Notes: generated by a model not told the origin, from the sequence alone. Counted from the stretch's first letter, positions 55,665 to 64,000 are shown. The stretch is 64,000 bases of DNA from Sphingopyxis sp. DBS4 (GCF_024628865.1 NZ_CP102384.1:2553001-2617000); one strand, 5' to 3'. Program-made: numbers and translations.

Positions 55665-56105
55665 TTGTCCGAAACGCCGCTCGTCTATGTCCTTTCCGGC
55701 CCCAATCTCAATCTGCTCGGCACCCGCGAGCCCGAGATTTACGGCCATGATACGCTGAACGACATTCACGCGCGGCTGGAGGCGCGGGCCGCCGAACTCG
55801 GGCTCCGCGTCGAATGTCGGCAGACCAATCACGAGGGCGTGCTGATCGACTGGTTGCACGAGGCCTATGTCGAGGGCGCCAAGGCGGTGCTGCTCAATGC
55901 GGGCGGCTATACCCACACCTCGATCGCGATCCACGACGCGATCAAGTCGATCAAGGTGCCGGTGATCGAGGTCCATCTGTCGGACCCGATGCAGCGTGAG
56001 CCGTTCCGCCATGTGAGCTATGTCGGCATGGCCGCCGCCGCGCATTTTGCAGGCCATGGCGCGCAAAGCTATACGCTGGCGCTGGACGCCGCCGCCCGTC
56101 TCTGA
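55665..56105 (+). CDS. aroQ: 3-dehydroquinate dehydratase, type II
   Basis: 146 residues. Third step of the shikimate pathway. [17 protein letters not shown] (catalytic tyrosine in the last part), [34 protein letters not shown] and [18 protein letters not shown] with the catalytic histidine and arginine. The start is TTG 55665 with GAAAGG upstream. Followed by accB and accC, a common alphaproteobacterial order. Confidence 0.95.
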   Translation: MSETPLVYVLSGPNLNLLGTREPEIYGHDTLNDIHARLEARAAELGLRVECRQTNHEGVLIDWLHEAYVEGAKAVLLNAGGYTHTSIAIHDAIKSIKVPVIEVHLSDPMQREPFRHVSYVGMAAAAHFAGHGAQSYTLALDAAARL

Positions 56106-56174
56106 CAAGAGGGGCGCCATCAGAACAGGGGTCAGGCACCGCCAGACCGGGGCCGCAACAACAGGAAAATTCTC

Positions 56175-56660
56175 ATGGGTGACCATAAAGACAATGGCAT
56201 CAACATCGATCCGGCGTTCGTGCGCGCGCTCGCCGAGCTGCTCGACGACACGCAGCTTTCGGAAATCGAGGTCGAGGACGGCGACCGCAAGGTGCGCGTC
56301 GCGCGCACGCTGACCGCCGCCGCGGCGCCCGTCGCCTATGCGCCCGCTCCCGTCGCAGCGCCTGCCGCTGCCGCCCCCGCGGCTCCGGCCCCTGCGGCCG
56401 CACCGGCCCCCGCCGCCGACGCTTTCGCCGACGCGGTGAAGTCGCCGATGGTCGGCACCGTCTATCTCGCGCCCGAACCCGGCGCCCCCAATTTCGCCGC
56501 GCCCGGATCGGCCGTGAAGGCCGGCGACACGATCCTGATCATCGAGGCAATGAAGGTGATGAACCCGATCGTCGCCCCCGCCGCGGGCACGCTGAAGGCC
56601 GTGCATGTCGAGAACAGCCAGCCGGTCGAGTTCGACCAGCCGCTGTTCACCATCGGCTGA
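56175..56660 (+). CDS. accB: biotin carboxyl carrier protein of acetyl-CoA carboxylase
   Basis: 161 residues. N-terminal helical domain, an Ala/Pro-rich flexible linker (48-82) and a biotinyl domain with EAMKVMN; biotin attaches to Lys127. Carries the carboxyl group between AccC and the carboxyltransferase. 8 bases before accC, so co-translated. Confidence 0.97.
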   Translation: MGDHKDNGINIDPAFVRALAELLDDTQLSEIEVEDGDRKVRVARTLTAAAAPVAYAPAPVAAPAAAAPAAPAPAAAPAPAADAFADAVKSPMVGTVYLAPEPGAPNFAAPGSAVKAGDTILIIEAMKVMNPIVAPAAGTLKAVHVENSQPVEFDQPLFTIG

Positions 56661-56668
56661 TTCACCCG

Positions 56669-58030
56669 ATGGCTATCGAAAAACTCCTGATCGCCAACCG
56701 CGGCGAGATCGCGCTGCGCATCCACCGTGCGTGCCACGAAATGGGCATCAAGACGGTCGCGGTCCATTCGACCGCCGACACCGACGCGATGCACGTCCGC
56801 CTCGCCGACGAAGCCGTCTGCATCGGGCCGCCCGCGGCAAAGGACAGCTATCTCAACATTCCGGCGATCATCTCGGCGGCCGAGATCACCGGCGCCGACG
56901 CGATCCACCCCGGCTACGGCTTCCTGTCGGAGAACGAGCGCTTCGCCGAGATCATCGAAGCGCACAACATGATCTTCGTCGGGCCGAAGCCCGAGCACAT
57001 CCGCACCATGGGCGACAAGGTCGAGGCGAAGCGCACCGCGGTCAAGCTCGGCCTGCCGGTGGTTCCGGGTTCGCCCGGCGCGGTGACGTTCAGCGAGGAG
57101 ACCAAGAAGCTCGCGCAGGACATCGGCTATCCGGTGCTGATCAAGGCCGCGTCGGGCGGCGGCGGGCGCGGCATGAAGGTCGTTCCCGACGAGGACAGCC
57201 TCGAAAGCCTGATGGGCCAGGCGTCGAGCGAAGCGGCGGCCGCCTTCGGCGATCCGACCGTTTACATGGAAAAATATCTCGGCAATCCGCGCCACATCGA
57301 ATTTCAGGTCTTCGGCGACGGCAACGGCAACGCGATCCATCTCGGCGAGCGCGACTGCTCGCTCCAGCGCCGCCATCAGAAGGTGCTCGAGGAAGCCCCC
57401 TCGCCGATCATCTCGGCCGAGGAGCGCGCGCGCATGGGCGGCATCTGCGCCGACGCGATGGCGAAGATGGGTTATCGCGGCGCCGGGACGATCGAATTCC
57501 TGTGGGAAAATGGCGAATTCTTCTTCATCGAGATGAACACGCGCATCCAGGTCGAGCATCCGGTGACCGAGATGATCACCGGCTTCGACCTCGTCCGCGA
57601 ACAGATCCGCATCGCGGGCGGCGCGGGCCTGTCGGTCCGCCAGGAGGATCTCGAATTCCGCGGCCATGCGATGGAATGCCGCATCAATGCCGAGGATCCG
57701 CGCAGCTTCCTGCCCTCGCCGGGTAAGGTGACAAGCTATCACGCCGCGGGCGGCATGCACGTCCGCGTCGATAGCGGGCTCTACGCCGGCTATTCGATCC
57801 CGCCCTATTACGACAGCATGATCGGCAAGCTGATCGTCTATGGCCGCAGCCGCGAAAGCTGCATGATGCGGATGCGCCGCGCGCTCGGGGAAATGGTGAT
57901 CGGCGGGGTCAAGACGAACATTCCGCTGCATCAGGCTTTGCTCGCCGACCCCGACGTGATCCACGGCGACTACACGATCAAATGGCTGGAGGAATGGCTC
58001 GCACGACAGGATGAAGAGGGCCAGGCTTAA
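56669..58030 (+). CDS. accC: acetyl-CoA carboxylase biotin carboxylase subunit
   Basis: 453 residues. ATP-grasp biotin carboxylase: [21 protein letters not shown] at the N-terminus, the glycine-rich loop [15 protein letters not shown], the catalytic region [20 protein letters not shown], and [27 protein letters not shown] with metal-binding glutamates. Makes carboxybiotin from bicarbonate and ATP. Confidence 0.98.
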   Translation: MAIEKLLIANRGEIALRIHRACHEMGIKTVAVHSTADTDAMHVRLADEAVCIGPPAAKDSYLNIPAIISAAEITGADAIHPGYGFLSENERFAEIIEAHNMIFVGPKPEHIRTMGDKVEAKRTAVKLGLPVVPGSPGAVTFSEETKKLAQDIGYPVLIKAASGGGGRGMKVVPDEDSLESLMGQASSEAAAAFGDPTVYMEKYLGNPRHIEFQVFGDGNGNAIHLGERDCSLQRRHQKVLEEAPSPIISAEERARMGGICADAMAKMGYRGAGTIEFLWENGEFFFIEMNTRIQVEHPVTEMITGFDLVREQIRIAGGAGLSVRQEDLEFRGHAMECRINAEDPRSFLPSPGKVTSYHAAGGMHVRVDSGLYAGYSIPPYYDSMIGKLIVYGRSRESCMMRMRRALGEMVIGGVKTNIPLHQALLADPDVIHGDYTIKWLEEWLARQDEEGQA

Positions 58031-58057
58031 AGCCTACCCTCCGCATCCACCCATTTC

Positions 58058-58136
58058 CGTCATTCCCGCGAAGGCGGGAATCCAGCTCGTTCCGGCGCTG
58101 GCGCAAAGCTGGATTCCCGCCTTCGCGGGAATGACG
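58058..58136. repeat. intergenic palindrome, family A
   Basis: CGTCATTCCCGCGAAGGCGG answered by CCCGCCTTCGCGGGAATGACG; the inner arms AATCCAGCTCG and AAAGCTGGATT differ from the copies at 1148 and 34798. Lies between accC and the L,D-transpeptidase gene, both on the plus strand. Confidence 0.9.
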
Positions 58137-58196
58137 AACGTTTGCGACCGAATTCGTCCTACCACCCGTTGCGTGTGCCCTAGCTCACTTTAACTA

Positions 58197-58240
58197 GGGA
58201 AAGTTTTTGGCTATGGCCTTCGCCATGGTCAAAAACTCCC
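58197..58240 (+). promoter_or_regulatory. hairpin covering the start region of an L,D-transpeptidase gene
   Basis: GGGAAAGTTTTTGGCTATGGC pairs with GCCATGGTCAAAAACTCCC around a CTTC loop: about 15 bp including two G-T pairs, then a small bulge and three more G-C pairs. Both the possible Shine-Dalgarno (AGGGA) and the ATG at 58213 lie inside the stem. It could restrict translation, or be a chance palindrome created by two similar start regions. Confidence 0.5.
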
Positions 58241-59598
58241 CCCTCGCCCTGCGCCACCCCGCGGCGCTGCTCCTCCCCCTGACGCTGCTTGCTGCCCCCG
58301 CGGTCGCGCAGACCAACGTCAAGGAGGATTCGGTCGTCCTGCAGCCCGACAAGGTCAAGGACGACGCCCCCGTCGTCGAAACGATGACACAGGCCAACCT
58401 GCCCGACTGGTCGAAGGCAAACGCCAAGGCGCTGCTCGGCTTCATCCAGACCGTCGGCGACGAAGGACTCTTCGCCAAGGACTATAATCCCGACGCGCTG
58501 CAGGCCGCGATCGACGGCGGCGATCAGGACAAGCTCGATCAGGTCGCGACCGACAGCTTCCTGCTACTTGCGACGCACCTGCGCGACGGCCGCACGCCGA
58601 ACGTGGCGCGCAAGCAGTGGTTCATGACCGACAGCGACGCAGAGACCGAGCCGCTGGTCGCATTGCTGACCTCGGCGCTGACCTCCAATTCGGTCCCCGC
58701 GGCGCTCGCCGGGCTCGACCCGGTGCATCCTAATTTCGCGGTGCTGAAGACCGCGCTCAAGAGCGCGAAAACCCCCGCCGACGCCAATGCGATCCGCGTC
58801 AACATGGAACGCTGGCGCTGGATGCCCCGCGATCTCGGCGAGCGCTATGTCGTCAGCAACGTCCCCGAATATCTGACCCGCGTCATCCATGGCGGCACGG
58901 TGATCGCGACGCACAAGGCGGTCGTCGGCAAGCCGTCGACCCCGACGCCGCAGCTCAACCCGATGGCAACCGGCATCATCGTCAACCCGACCTGGACGCT
59001 GCCCAAGAGCATTATCGCCGAAGGCATCGGCGCGACGATCGCGAACAATCCGGCGCGCGCCCGCGCGCAGGGCTATACCTGGACGGGCAGCGGCAAGACG
59101 CTGTCGGTCGTCCAGCAGCCGGGCGCGAACAATGCGCTCGGCGTGATGAAGATGGAGATGCTCAACCCGCACGCCATCTATCTTCACGACACGCCGTCAA
59201 AGGGCGCGTTCGCCGCCGCCGCGCGCGCCTTCAGCCATGGCTGCATCCGCACCGAGCGCGCGCTGCATTTCTCGGGCCTGATGGCGGTCTATTTCGCCGG
59301 CAAGAGCCCCGAGGAATTCGGCGAGGCGATCGCCAGCGGCAAGACGACGAAGTTCAGCTTCGACGACCCCTTCCCCGTCTATGTCGCCTATTGGACGGTG
59401 GTTCCGGGCGCCAAGGGCGGCATCACCAAGCTCGCCGACATCTATGGCCGCGACGCCCCCGTCGTCGCGAGCTTCGCCAAACCCGGCCGCGCCGCGGCGG
59501 TGGTGATCTCGCCCAATCCGCCGGTCGTGGTGCCGACGGCGCCGGTGACGCCGGCGGCGACACAGGCCGGCAAGCTGGGCGATAGCGGGATTTATTGA
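58213..59598 (+). CDS. L,D-transpeptidase family protein (YkuD domain)
   Basis: 461 residues from ATG 58213; TTG 58207 and ATG 58225 are alternative starts. Signal peptide (AALLLPLTLLAAPAVAQ), an N-terminal scaffold domain like that of YcbB-type enzymes (58-200), and a YkuD catalytic domain whose motif AFSHGCIRTE carries the nucleophilic cysteine. GIIVNPTWTLPKSIIAEG precedes it. The family forms 3-3 peptidoglycan cross-links in the periplasm. A Val/Pro/Ala-rich tail ends the protein. Confidence 0.9.
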   Translation: MAFAMVKNSPLALRHPAALLLPLTLLAAPAVAQTNVKEDSVVLQPDKVKDDAPVVETMTQANLPDWSKANAKALLGFIQTVGDEGLFAKDYNPDALQAAIDGGDQDKLDQVATDSFLLLATHLRDGRTPNVARKQWFMTDSDAETEPLVALLTSALTSNSVPAALAGLDPVHPNFAVLKTALKSAKTPADANAIRVNMERWRWMPRDLGERYVVSNVPEYLTRVIHGGTVIATHKAVVGKPSTPTPQLNPMATGIIVNPTWTLPKSIIAEGIGATIANNPARARAQGYTWTGSGKTLSVVQQPGANNALGVMKMEMLNPHAIYLHDTPSKGAFAAAARAFSHGCIRTERALHFSGLMAVYFAGKSPEEFGEAIASGKTTKFSFDDPFPVYVAYWTVVPGAKGGITKLADIYGRDAPVVASFAKPGRAAAVVISPNPPVVVPTAPVTPAATQAGKLGDSGIY

Positions 59599-59605
59599 TT
59601 AGCCT

Positions 59606-59682
59606 CGTCATTGCGAGCGCAGCGAAGCAATCCAGAGCGGTTTACGCGTGCTCTGGATTGCTTCGCTGCGCTCGCAATGACG
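59606..59682. repeat. intergenic palindrome, family B
   Basis: CGTCATTGCGAGCGCAGCGA answered by CGCTGCGCTCGCAATGACG with AATCCAGAGC and GCTCTGGATT pairing inside. Nearly identical to 3050-3127. Lies between two convergent genes that both encode L,D-transpeptidase-type proteins. Confidence 0.92.
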
Positions 59683-59692
59683 ATCCTGTGAT

Positions 59693-60460
59693 TTAATCCG
59701 CCGTCTTCGGCATCGTCCCGCTGCTCGCGCTGGTGCGGATGATATTCTCGGTCCCCGGCAGCGGCTCTGTCGGCATCGGGAAGCTCGGCATCGGCGGCGG
59801 CGCGCTCAGCTTGTCGGCGAAGAGCAGCCGCCCGGGCCCCAGCTTGTAGAGCACCATCGGCAGCAATTCCTCACCGAAGACGAAGCAGCCCTCACTGCGC
59901 CCCAGCTTGCCCTGCGTCGCGATCAGCGCCGGTTCGGCATACCAGGCGCCGTGGATGACGATCGCGCGCATGTCGGCGTTGCTGTTGTCGGCCTCCAGCC
60001 CCGCGAGCCGCATCGAGGAGCCGTTCGCGCCCCAATAATAATCGCTGGTGCGATAGGCACCGCGCGACGAGGCCAGGCTACCCGGCGCGTTCGAGAAACG
60101 CTTGAGCCAGCCGTCGTGCTGCGGGTCCGAGCCGCGCCCGTGGGTCACCGGGAACATCTCGATCTTGCCCGCCGCCATGTCGATCAGCGCGAAGCGCGGG
60201 CGCGACGAGGGCAGGCCGAAATCGACGATACCGACGCGGTCGGTCTGGTGGATGGAGCGCGATTGCAGCGCCAACTGCTTGCGCGCGACGGCAAGATAGT
60301 CGACCGGCGCCTGTACGGGCGCCGGAGGCGGCATGGTTCCCGGCGTCGACGGCTGCGCCATCCAGTCGGGCAATTGGGCGGCCCGCGCCGACGTCGCGGC
60401 GAGCGCCCCCGCGCCCGCCAAGCCAGCCAGCAATGTCCGCCGATCGATCAGTTCATTCAC
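59693..60460 (-). CDS. murein L,D-transpeptidase-like protein with twin-arginine signal
   Basis: 255 residues. N-terminus DRRTLLAGLAGAGALAATSA is a twin-arginine-type signal (RR followed by a hydrophobic stretch). The catalytic-domain motif is GKLGRSEGCFVF with a candidate nucleophilic cysteine, plus AIVIHGAWY and the APGSLASSRGAYRTSDYYWG region typical of the YkuD-like family PF13645. Likely periplasmic and acting on peptidoglycan; TAT export would be unusual for this function. C-terminal Pro/Thr-rich tail. Confidence 0.85.
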   Translation of the reverse strand: MNELIDRRTLLAGLAGAGALAATSARAAQLPDWMAQPSTPGTMPPPAPVQAPVDYLAVARKQLALQSRSIHQTDRVGIVDFGLPSSRPRFALIDMAAGKIEMFPVTHGRGSDPQHDGWLKRFSNAPGSLASSRGAYRTSDYYWGANGSSMRLAGLEADNSNADMRAIVIHGAWYAEPALIATQGKLGRSEGCFVFGEELLPMVLYKLGPGRLLFADKLSAPPPMPSFPMPTEPLPGTENIIRTSASSGTMPKTAD

Positions 60461-60629
60461 TTGAGTAGCAACCCCGCATTGGCCGCCTCTGGCGGTCCCT
60501 CGATCCGCTCATAGATCGTATCCGGGCCGGGAAAGGCAAGCTGGTGGTTCCCCTTCATGCGGGCAGATGTGCCATATATGCCATGAATAGCGGGTTTACG
60601 CTGCGGTAAGCTGTCGTTAGGGCGGGGGC

Positions 60630-60974
60630 ATGAAGGCAGTCATCTGGCACAACCCCGCCTGCGGCACCTCGCGCAAGACGCTGGCGATTCTCGAAGAGAC
60701 CCCCGGCGTCGAGGTCGAGGTGGTCGAATATCTGAAGACCCCCTATACGGCGGACAAGCTGCGCCAGCTTTTCCGCGACGCCGGTCTGACCGCACGCGAG
60801 GCGCTTCGCCTGCGCGGCACCGACGCCGAGGAGCGCGGACTGAAGGACGCGAGCGAGGACGCAATCATCGCCGCGATGACCGGCAACCCCGCCTATGTCG
60901 ACCGCCCCTTCGTCGAGACCGAAAAGGGCGTCCGCTACTGCCGCCCGCAGGACCGGGTGCGCGAGATTCTCTGA
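60630..60974 (+). CDS. arsC: arsenate reductase, glutaredoxin-coupled type
   Basis: 114 residues. ArsC-family thioredoxin fold with active cysteine in IWHNPACGTSRKTL and the arginines typical of the arsenate site (EALRLRGTD, NPAYVDRPFVETEKGVR). Reduces arsenate to arsenite with glutaredoxin. No ars operon neighbours (arsB, arsR) are present, so a general ArsC/YffB-like role is also possible. Confidence 0.9.
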   Translation: MKAVIWHNPACGTSRKTLAILEETPGVEVEVVEYLKTPYTADKLRQLFRDAGLTAREALRLRGTDAEERGLKDASEDAIIAAMTGNPAYVDRPFVETEKGVRYCRPQDRVREIL

Positions 60975-60986
60975 CCGCGACGGCGG

Positions 60987-61007
60987 CTTTGGGGTGGGAA
61001 GCGGACG
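60987..61007. repeat. short dispersed motif, reverse orientation
   Basis: CTTTGGGGTGGGAAGCGGACG, the reverse complement of the motif at 43616-43636. Lies just after arsC and directly before the family D repeat at 61015. Confidence 0.6.
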
Positions 61008-61014
61008 ATGCCGC

Positions 61015-61155
61015 TCCTCCCCGGCACGGGGAGGGGGACCGCCGAAGGTGGTGGAGGGGCAGGTGGGTCATGGCGCGCCTTTTCTGGATCGAAACGTAAA
61101 CCGAGGGTGCCCCTCCACCATGCTTCGCATGGTCCCCCTCCCCGTGCCGGGGAGG
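61015..61155. repeat. intergenic palindrome, family D variant
   Basis: CTCCTCCCCGGCACGGGGAG and CCCTCCCCGTGCCGGGGAGG as outer hairpins, with GGTGGAGGGGC and GCCCCTCCACC as inner arms around a 55-base centre. The gap 60975-61239 holds only this and the motif at 60987. Confidence 0.88.
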
Positions 61156-61239
61156 ATATCTTGTCAGCTTCCGGTCGTCTCCCGTCATTCCTTTCCTTCG
61201 CGCTGGACAGAATCGCTTCCCCCTCGCTACCCGCGCGGC

Positions 61240-61446
61240 ATGGGAATCACAGCAACGATCATGAACACCGCCACCGGCGGGCCACTCCAGAAAATGAGCT
61301 TCAACCGGATGCCGAAACCATGGGCCAGCTTCACGCTCGCCACCGGCGAGCTCGTCACTGCCGAACGCATCGACGTCGGCAAACCCGCGCCGGGGAAATT
61401 CGCAGCGCCGATCAGCATCTGGGTCACGGTCAAGCCGAAGGACTGA
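61240..61446 (+). CDS. short uncharacterised protein
   Basis: 68 residues from ATG 61240 (ATG 61261 is an alternative). [20 protein letters not shown], then [17 protein letters not shown] and [11 protein letters not shown]. No family recognised and no clear ribosome-binding site. The frame stays open upstream through the repeat, so coding is plausible but not certain. Its end overlaps the recF 3' end by 17 bases. Confidence 0.45.
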   Translation: MGITATIMNTATGGPLQKMSFNRMPKPWASFTLATGELVTAERIDVGKPAPGKFAAPISIWVTVKPKD

Positions 61447-62542
61447 TCCGCCCGCCGGCGATCCGGAACCGCGTCACCGGCCCCGGCATGTCGGCGAACA
61501 GCGCCGCCTCGGTCCCGGTCAGCCACGCCTGCCCGCCCTGCCCCGCGAGCCGTTCGTAGAGCGCCGCGCGGCGCGAGGGGTCGAGGTGTGCCGCCACCTC
61601 GTCGAGCAACAGCACCGGCCGCGCCCCGCGCCCGCGCGCGACGCAGTCGCTGTGCGCGAGGACGAGCGACAGCAGCATCGCTTTCTGCTCGCCGGTCGAG
61701 CAGCGCGCCGCCGCGCGCCCGGTCGCGGCGTGGACGGCGGAGAGGTCGTCGCGGTGCGGCCCCGCGGTCGCGCGGCCCGCGGCAGCATCGATACGGCGGC
61801 GCGCAGCGAACAGGGCTTTGAGCGCCTCGACATCGTGGGGCATCTCTCGCGCGCGTCCCTCACCGTCGACCAATGTCAGCAGCGGCCGCGCGAACGGCGC
61901 GTCGGGCTGGTCGGCGAGTTCGCCTGACAGCGCCGCGAGCGTCGCCAGCCGCGCGGCGTCGATCGCGGCGCCATGCTCGGCAAGCTGCGCCTCGAGGCTG
62001 GCGAGCCATTGCGGATCGGCCTGCCCCGGATCGGCGAGCAGCTTGCCGCGCGCGCGCAGCGCCGCTTCGTAGCGGTTGCTGTGCTGCGCGTGGCGCGGGT
62101 CGAGCGCGAGAACGAGGCGATCGAGGAAACGCCGCCGGTTGCCCGCGCTCTCGACGAACAGCCGGTCCATCGCCGGGGTCAACCACAGGATCGCGATCCA
62201 CTCGCCGAGCGAAGCCGCCGCGGCCGGTGCGCCGTTGATCCGCACGATCCGCCGTCCCGGATGCGCGGGCTCAATCCCCGTCCCCAGCGCCACCGGCGGC
62301 AGGTCGGCCCCGGCGAGAACCTCGGCGAAAATGGCGAAGCCGCCGTTCGCGCCATCGCGCACCATGTCGGACAGTGGCGCGCGGCGCAGCCCGCGGCCGG
62401 GCGCGAGCAGCGAGATCGCTTCCAATATGTTCGTCTTGCCCGCGCCATTGTCGCCGTGCAGCGCCACCAGCCCCGCCCCCGCCGCCATGTCCGCGCCGGC
62501 ATGATTGCGAAAATCGGTCAGCGAAAGGCGGGTCAGCGTCAT
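61430..62542 (-). CDS. recF: DNA replication and repair protein RecF
   Basis: 370 residues. SMC-like ATPase that loads RecA at gaps: Walker [21 protein letters not shown], signature motif around [17 protein letters not shown], Walker [20 protein letters not shown]. Start [14 protein letters not shown] is standard. The 168-bp gap upstream of recF contains a family C fragment at 62595 and then the insertion sequence. Confidence 0.96.
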   Translation of the reverse strand: MTLTRLSLTDFRNHAGADMAAGAGLVALHGDNGAGKTNILEAISLLAPGRGLRRAPLSDMVRDGANGGFAIFAEVLAGADLPPVALGTGIEPAHPGRRIVRINGAPAAAASLGEWIAILWLTPAMDRLFVESAGNRRRFLDRLVLALDPRHAQHSNRYEAALRARGKLLADPGQADPQWLASLEAQLAEHGAAIDAARLATLAALSGELADQPDAPFARPLLTLVDGEGRAREMPHDVEALKALFAARRRIDAAAGRATAGPHRDDLSAVHAATGRAAARCSTGEQKAMLLSLVLAHSDCVARGRGARPVLLLDEVAAHLDPSRRAALYERLAGQGGQAWLTGTEAALFADMPGPVTRFRIAGGRISPSA

Positions 62543-62594
62543 GCCCGATTGCGACTACCGCACGTATCGACCCCGCGCCAGTCTTCAACAGTCT

Positions 62595-62622
62595 CGTCAC
62601 CCCGGACTTCATCCGGGGGGTA
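62595..62622. repeat. fragment of family C repeat
   Basis: CGTCACCCCGGACTTCATCCGGGG, the left arm and first turn of family C without the right half. Lies between the recF start and the insertion sequence; the missing half may have been lost by rearrangement. Confidence 0.7.
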
Positions 62623-62742
62623 TAGTGATTGCCGCCGGAATTATCGCTGCTGACCACACCGTCTCGGCAAACCTCGTTCGGCGGCACCCGAATCGCTCAT
62701 TTCTTGAGCGTGACGTGACCCCCAGCTTTCCTCCAGCTGAGA

Positions 62743-63651
62743 TTAGAGCCGGGCGGTTGTTTTGCGCATCAGCGCGGTTGAAGCAATGGGCTGCGTAGCG
62801 GAGCCCGGAGGGCGTAGCGAAGCAGGCCATTGCTTATTCAGTTCAGCGGCGAACGCCGCCGGGGTTGCGTAGCCAAGGGACGAGTGTGGTCTCTCCCGGT
62901 TGTAATCCTCGACCCAGGCAGCGATCTCGACCCGAGCATGGGCAAGACTCATGAACAGGGTCTCATTCAGCAGCTCGTCGCGCATGCGACCGTTAAAGCT
63001 TTCCACGTAGCCGTTCTGCATCGGCTTGCCCGGGGCGATGTAATGCCACTCCACGCCGCTCTGGCCGCACCATGCGAGCACGGCATTGCTGGTGAGCTCG
63101 GTGCCATTATCGCTGACGATCATCCCCGGCTTGCCGCGCTGTGCGATCAGCTCGGTCAGCTCGCGCACGACACGGCGCCCCGAGATCGAGGTGTCGGGCA
63201 CCGCTGCCAGGCACTCCCGGGTCACGTCATCGACCACGTTGAGAACGCGGAATCGCCTGCCCGACGCCATCTGGTCATGAACGAAGTCGAGGCTCCAGCG
63301 CTGGTTCGCCAGTGCCAGCACCGGAGCAGGTGCCCTCGTGCCGACAGCACGCTTGCGGCTGCGTCGCCGCCTCACCGCCAGACCTTCTTCCTTGTAGAGC
63401 CGCTGGGTCTTCTTCCGGTTGATCATCACGCCTTCCCGGCGCAGCAGGATATGCAAACGGCGATAGCCGAACCGTCGACGCTGGTTGGCCAGCCCGCGCA
63501 GCTTCTCGCGCAGAGCAGTGTCATCGTCCCGGGTGGAACGATAGCGCACGCTCTTGCGATCGGCATCGATGACACGGCACGCCCGCCGTTCGCTCATCCC
63601 GTGGCACGCCTGCAGATGAGCGACAGCTTCCCGCTTCGCGGCGGGCGTCAA
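62743..63651 (-). CDS. IS3-family transposase OrfB (integrase domain)
   Basis: 302 residues in the frame -1 to orfA. An HTH_21 region ([18 protein letters not shown]) and the rve core with the DDE triad: D in [12 protein letters not shown] in [11 protein letters not shown] and E in [16 protein letters not shown]. Normally made as an OrfAB fusion by -1 frameshifting. TTG 63651 could also start it alone. The frame is intact, so the element may be active. Confidence 0.93.
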   Translation of the reverse strand: MTPAAKREAVAHLQACHGMSERRACRVIDADRKSVRYRSTRDDDTALREKLRGLANQRRRFGYRRLHILLRREGVMINRKKTQRLYKEEGLAVRRRRSRKRAVGTRAPAPVLALANQRWSLDFVHDQMASGRRFRVLNVVDDVTRECLAAVPDTSISGRRVVRELTELIAQRGKPGMIVSDNGTELTSNAVLAWCGQSGVEWHYIAPGKPMQNGYVESFNGRMRDELLNETLFMSLAHARVEIAAWVEDYNRERPHSSLGYATPAAFAAELNKQWPASLRPPGSATQPIASTALMRKTTARL

Positions 63652-63914
63652 AACTTTTTTGCCAGAAGATCCTTCAACGCAGCCTGGTCCAGCATTGCAT
63701 CGGCCAGAAGCCGCTTGAGCCTGGCGTTCTCGCTCTCGAGCTCTCGCAGGCGCCGGGCCTCGGATACCTCTAGGCCGCCATACTTGGCCTTCCAGTTATA
63801 GATCGTCGCTTCAGACACACCGTGCCGCCGGGCGAGATCAGCGGTCTTCGCGCCCGCTTCTGCCTCCTTCAGCACCCCAATGATCTGCTCTTCTGAAAAC
63901 CTTGCACGCTTCAT
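63648..63914 (-). CDS. IS3-family transposase OrfA
   Basis: 88 residues. Helix-turn-helix [42 protein letters not shown] followed by a leucine-zipper-like stretch ([22 protein letters not shown]). Binds the terminal inverted repeats and forms multimers with OrfAB. Ends LLAKKF just after the frameshift site. Confidence 0.93.
   Translation of the reverse strand: MKRARFSEEQIIGVLKEAEAGAKTADLARRHGVSEATIYNWKAKYGGLEVSEARRLRELESENARLKRLLADAMLDQAALKDLLAKKF
63654..63660 (-). other. programmed -1 frameshift heptamer in the insertion sequence
   Basis: On the minus strand the orfA codons GCA AAA AAG contain the slippery heptamer A-AAA-AAG, directly before the orfA stop TTT TGA. A -1 slip leads into GTT TTG ACG, the orfB frame, to give OrfAB. 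Confidence 0.85.
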
Positions 63915-64000
63915 CGTCTGTCCTTCCTTCAGGCCAGACTCTAATCGTTCGTGGAGGAAAATCAGGGGGTCACGTCAATCGGACTGGCGCTTCGTTGGCG

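Larger units (their letters stand above)
62711..63977 (-). mobile_element. IS3-family insertion sequence, 1267 bp
   Basis: Bounded by imperfect terminal inverted repeats. The left end TGACGTGACCCCCAGCTTTC and the right end, read on the other strand, TGACGTGACCCCCTGATTTT share a 13-bp perfect start (TG...CA ends) and later segments CTTTCCTCCA/TTTTCCTCCA and GATTAGAG. Inside are orfA and orfB with a frameshift site. Flanking bases (GCG on the left, ATC on the right) do not form a matching direct repeat. Confidence 0.9.

Noticed and set aside
60630..60974. Arsenic resistance operon
   Set aside because: Only arsC is present; no arsB, acr3 or arsR neighbour.

Overview
The window looks like chromosomal DNA of a GC-rich alphaproteobacterium of the order Sphingomonadales, most probably Sphingopyxis or a close relative. 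Three things point there: the gene order ctaC-ctaD-ctaB-small ORF-ctaG-ctaE-DUF983-SURF1-thrC, the order rpmF-plsX-fabH-ihfA-merR, and a class I lysyl-tRNA synthetase. This is inference from protein families and synteny, because no database search was possible. Genes are densely packed, many with 1-8 bp start/stop overlaps. No tRNA, rRNA or CRISPR array was recognised.

Layout. 1-4.6 kb (minus): a partial chemotaxis receptor, a TPR protein, an RsmB-type rRNA methyltransferase and guaB. 5-7.4 kb (plus): an MFS exporter and a diguanylate cyclase. 7.5-16.3 kb (minus): one long operon-like block for aa3-type cytochrome c oxidase with its assembly factors (heme O synthase, CtaG, SURF1), ending in thrC and a methyltransferase. 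16.5-20.5 kb (plus): pyrE-pdxJ-small membrane protein-acpS-lepB, then an AI-2E-type permease. 20.5-25.7 kb: an FKBP isomerase, rpsU, a class II aldolase, an orphan 2Fe-2S subunit, an RcnB-like protein with calcium-loop-like repeats, and an amidohydrolase. 25.7-29.9 kb: a PAS-GGDEF-EAL-PilZ protein and a fatty acid desaturase. 30-32.5 kb (minus): a bufferin-type metallophore operon (bufA2-bufB-bufC) behind a one-domain asparaginase. 32.7-38.3 kb: lysS, a PilZ protein, a DinG-like helicase and a SixA-like phosphatase. 38.5-41.5 kb (minus): rpmF-plsX-fabH-ihfA-merR. 41.9-53.6 kb: mixed metabolic and envelope genes, including ygfZ, pyrC, rarD, CsbD, a Crp-like regulator and a DUF1254 protein. 53.7-58 kb: thiS-VOC-thiG, a ParE-type toxin-antitoxin pair and aroQ-accB-accC. 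58.2-64 kb: two L,D-transpeptidase-fold proteins, arsC, recF and a complete IS3-family insertion sequence.

How the genes work together. The oxidase block holds the structural subunits and the factors that supply heme and copper. The nearby bufferin operon is a candidate copper buffering or sequestration system. rpmF-plsX-fabH-acpS-accBC gather the early steps of fatty acid and phospholipid synthesis, and a desaturase modifies the products. A GGDEF protein, a GGDEF-EAL-PilZ protein and a single-domain PilZ protein form a local set of c-di-GMP genes.

The most striking non-coding feature is the number of intergenic palindromes of about 20-140 bp. They fall into at least five sequence families, occur about 20 times, and lie almost exclusively between genes, often at convergent ends. 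The most notable coding features are the bufferin operon, with its 8-cysteine precursor and two palindromes upstream, and the five tandem 12-residue DxNxNGxxD units in the RcnB-like protein.
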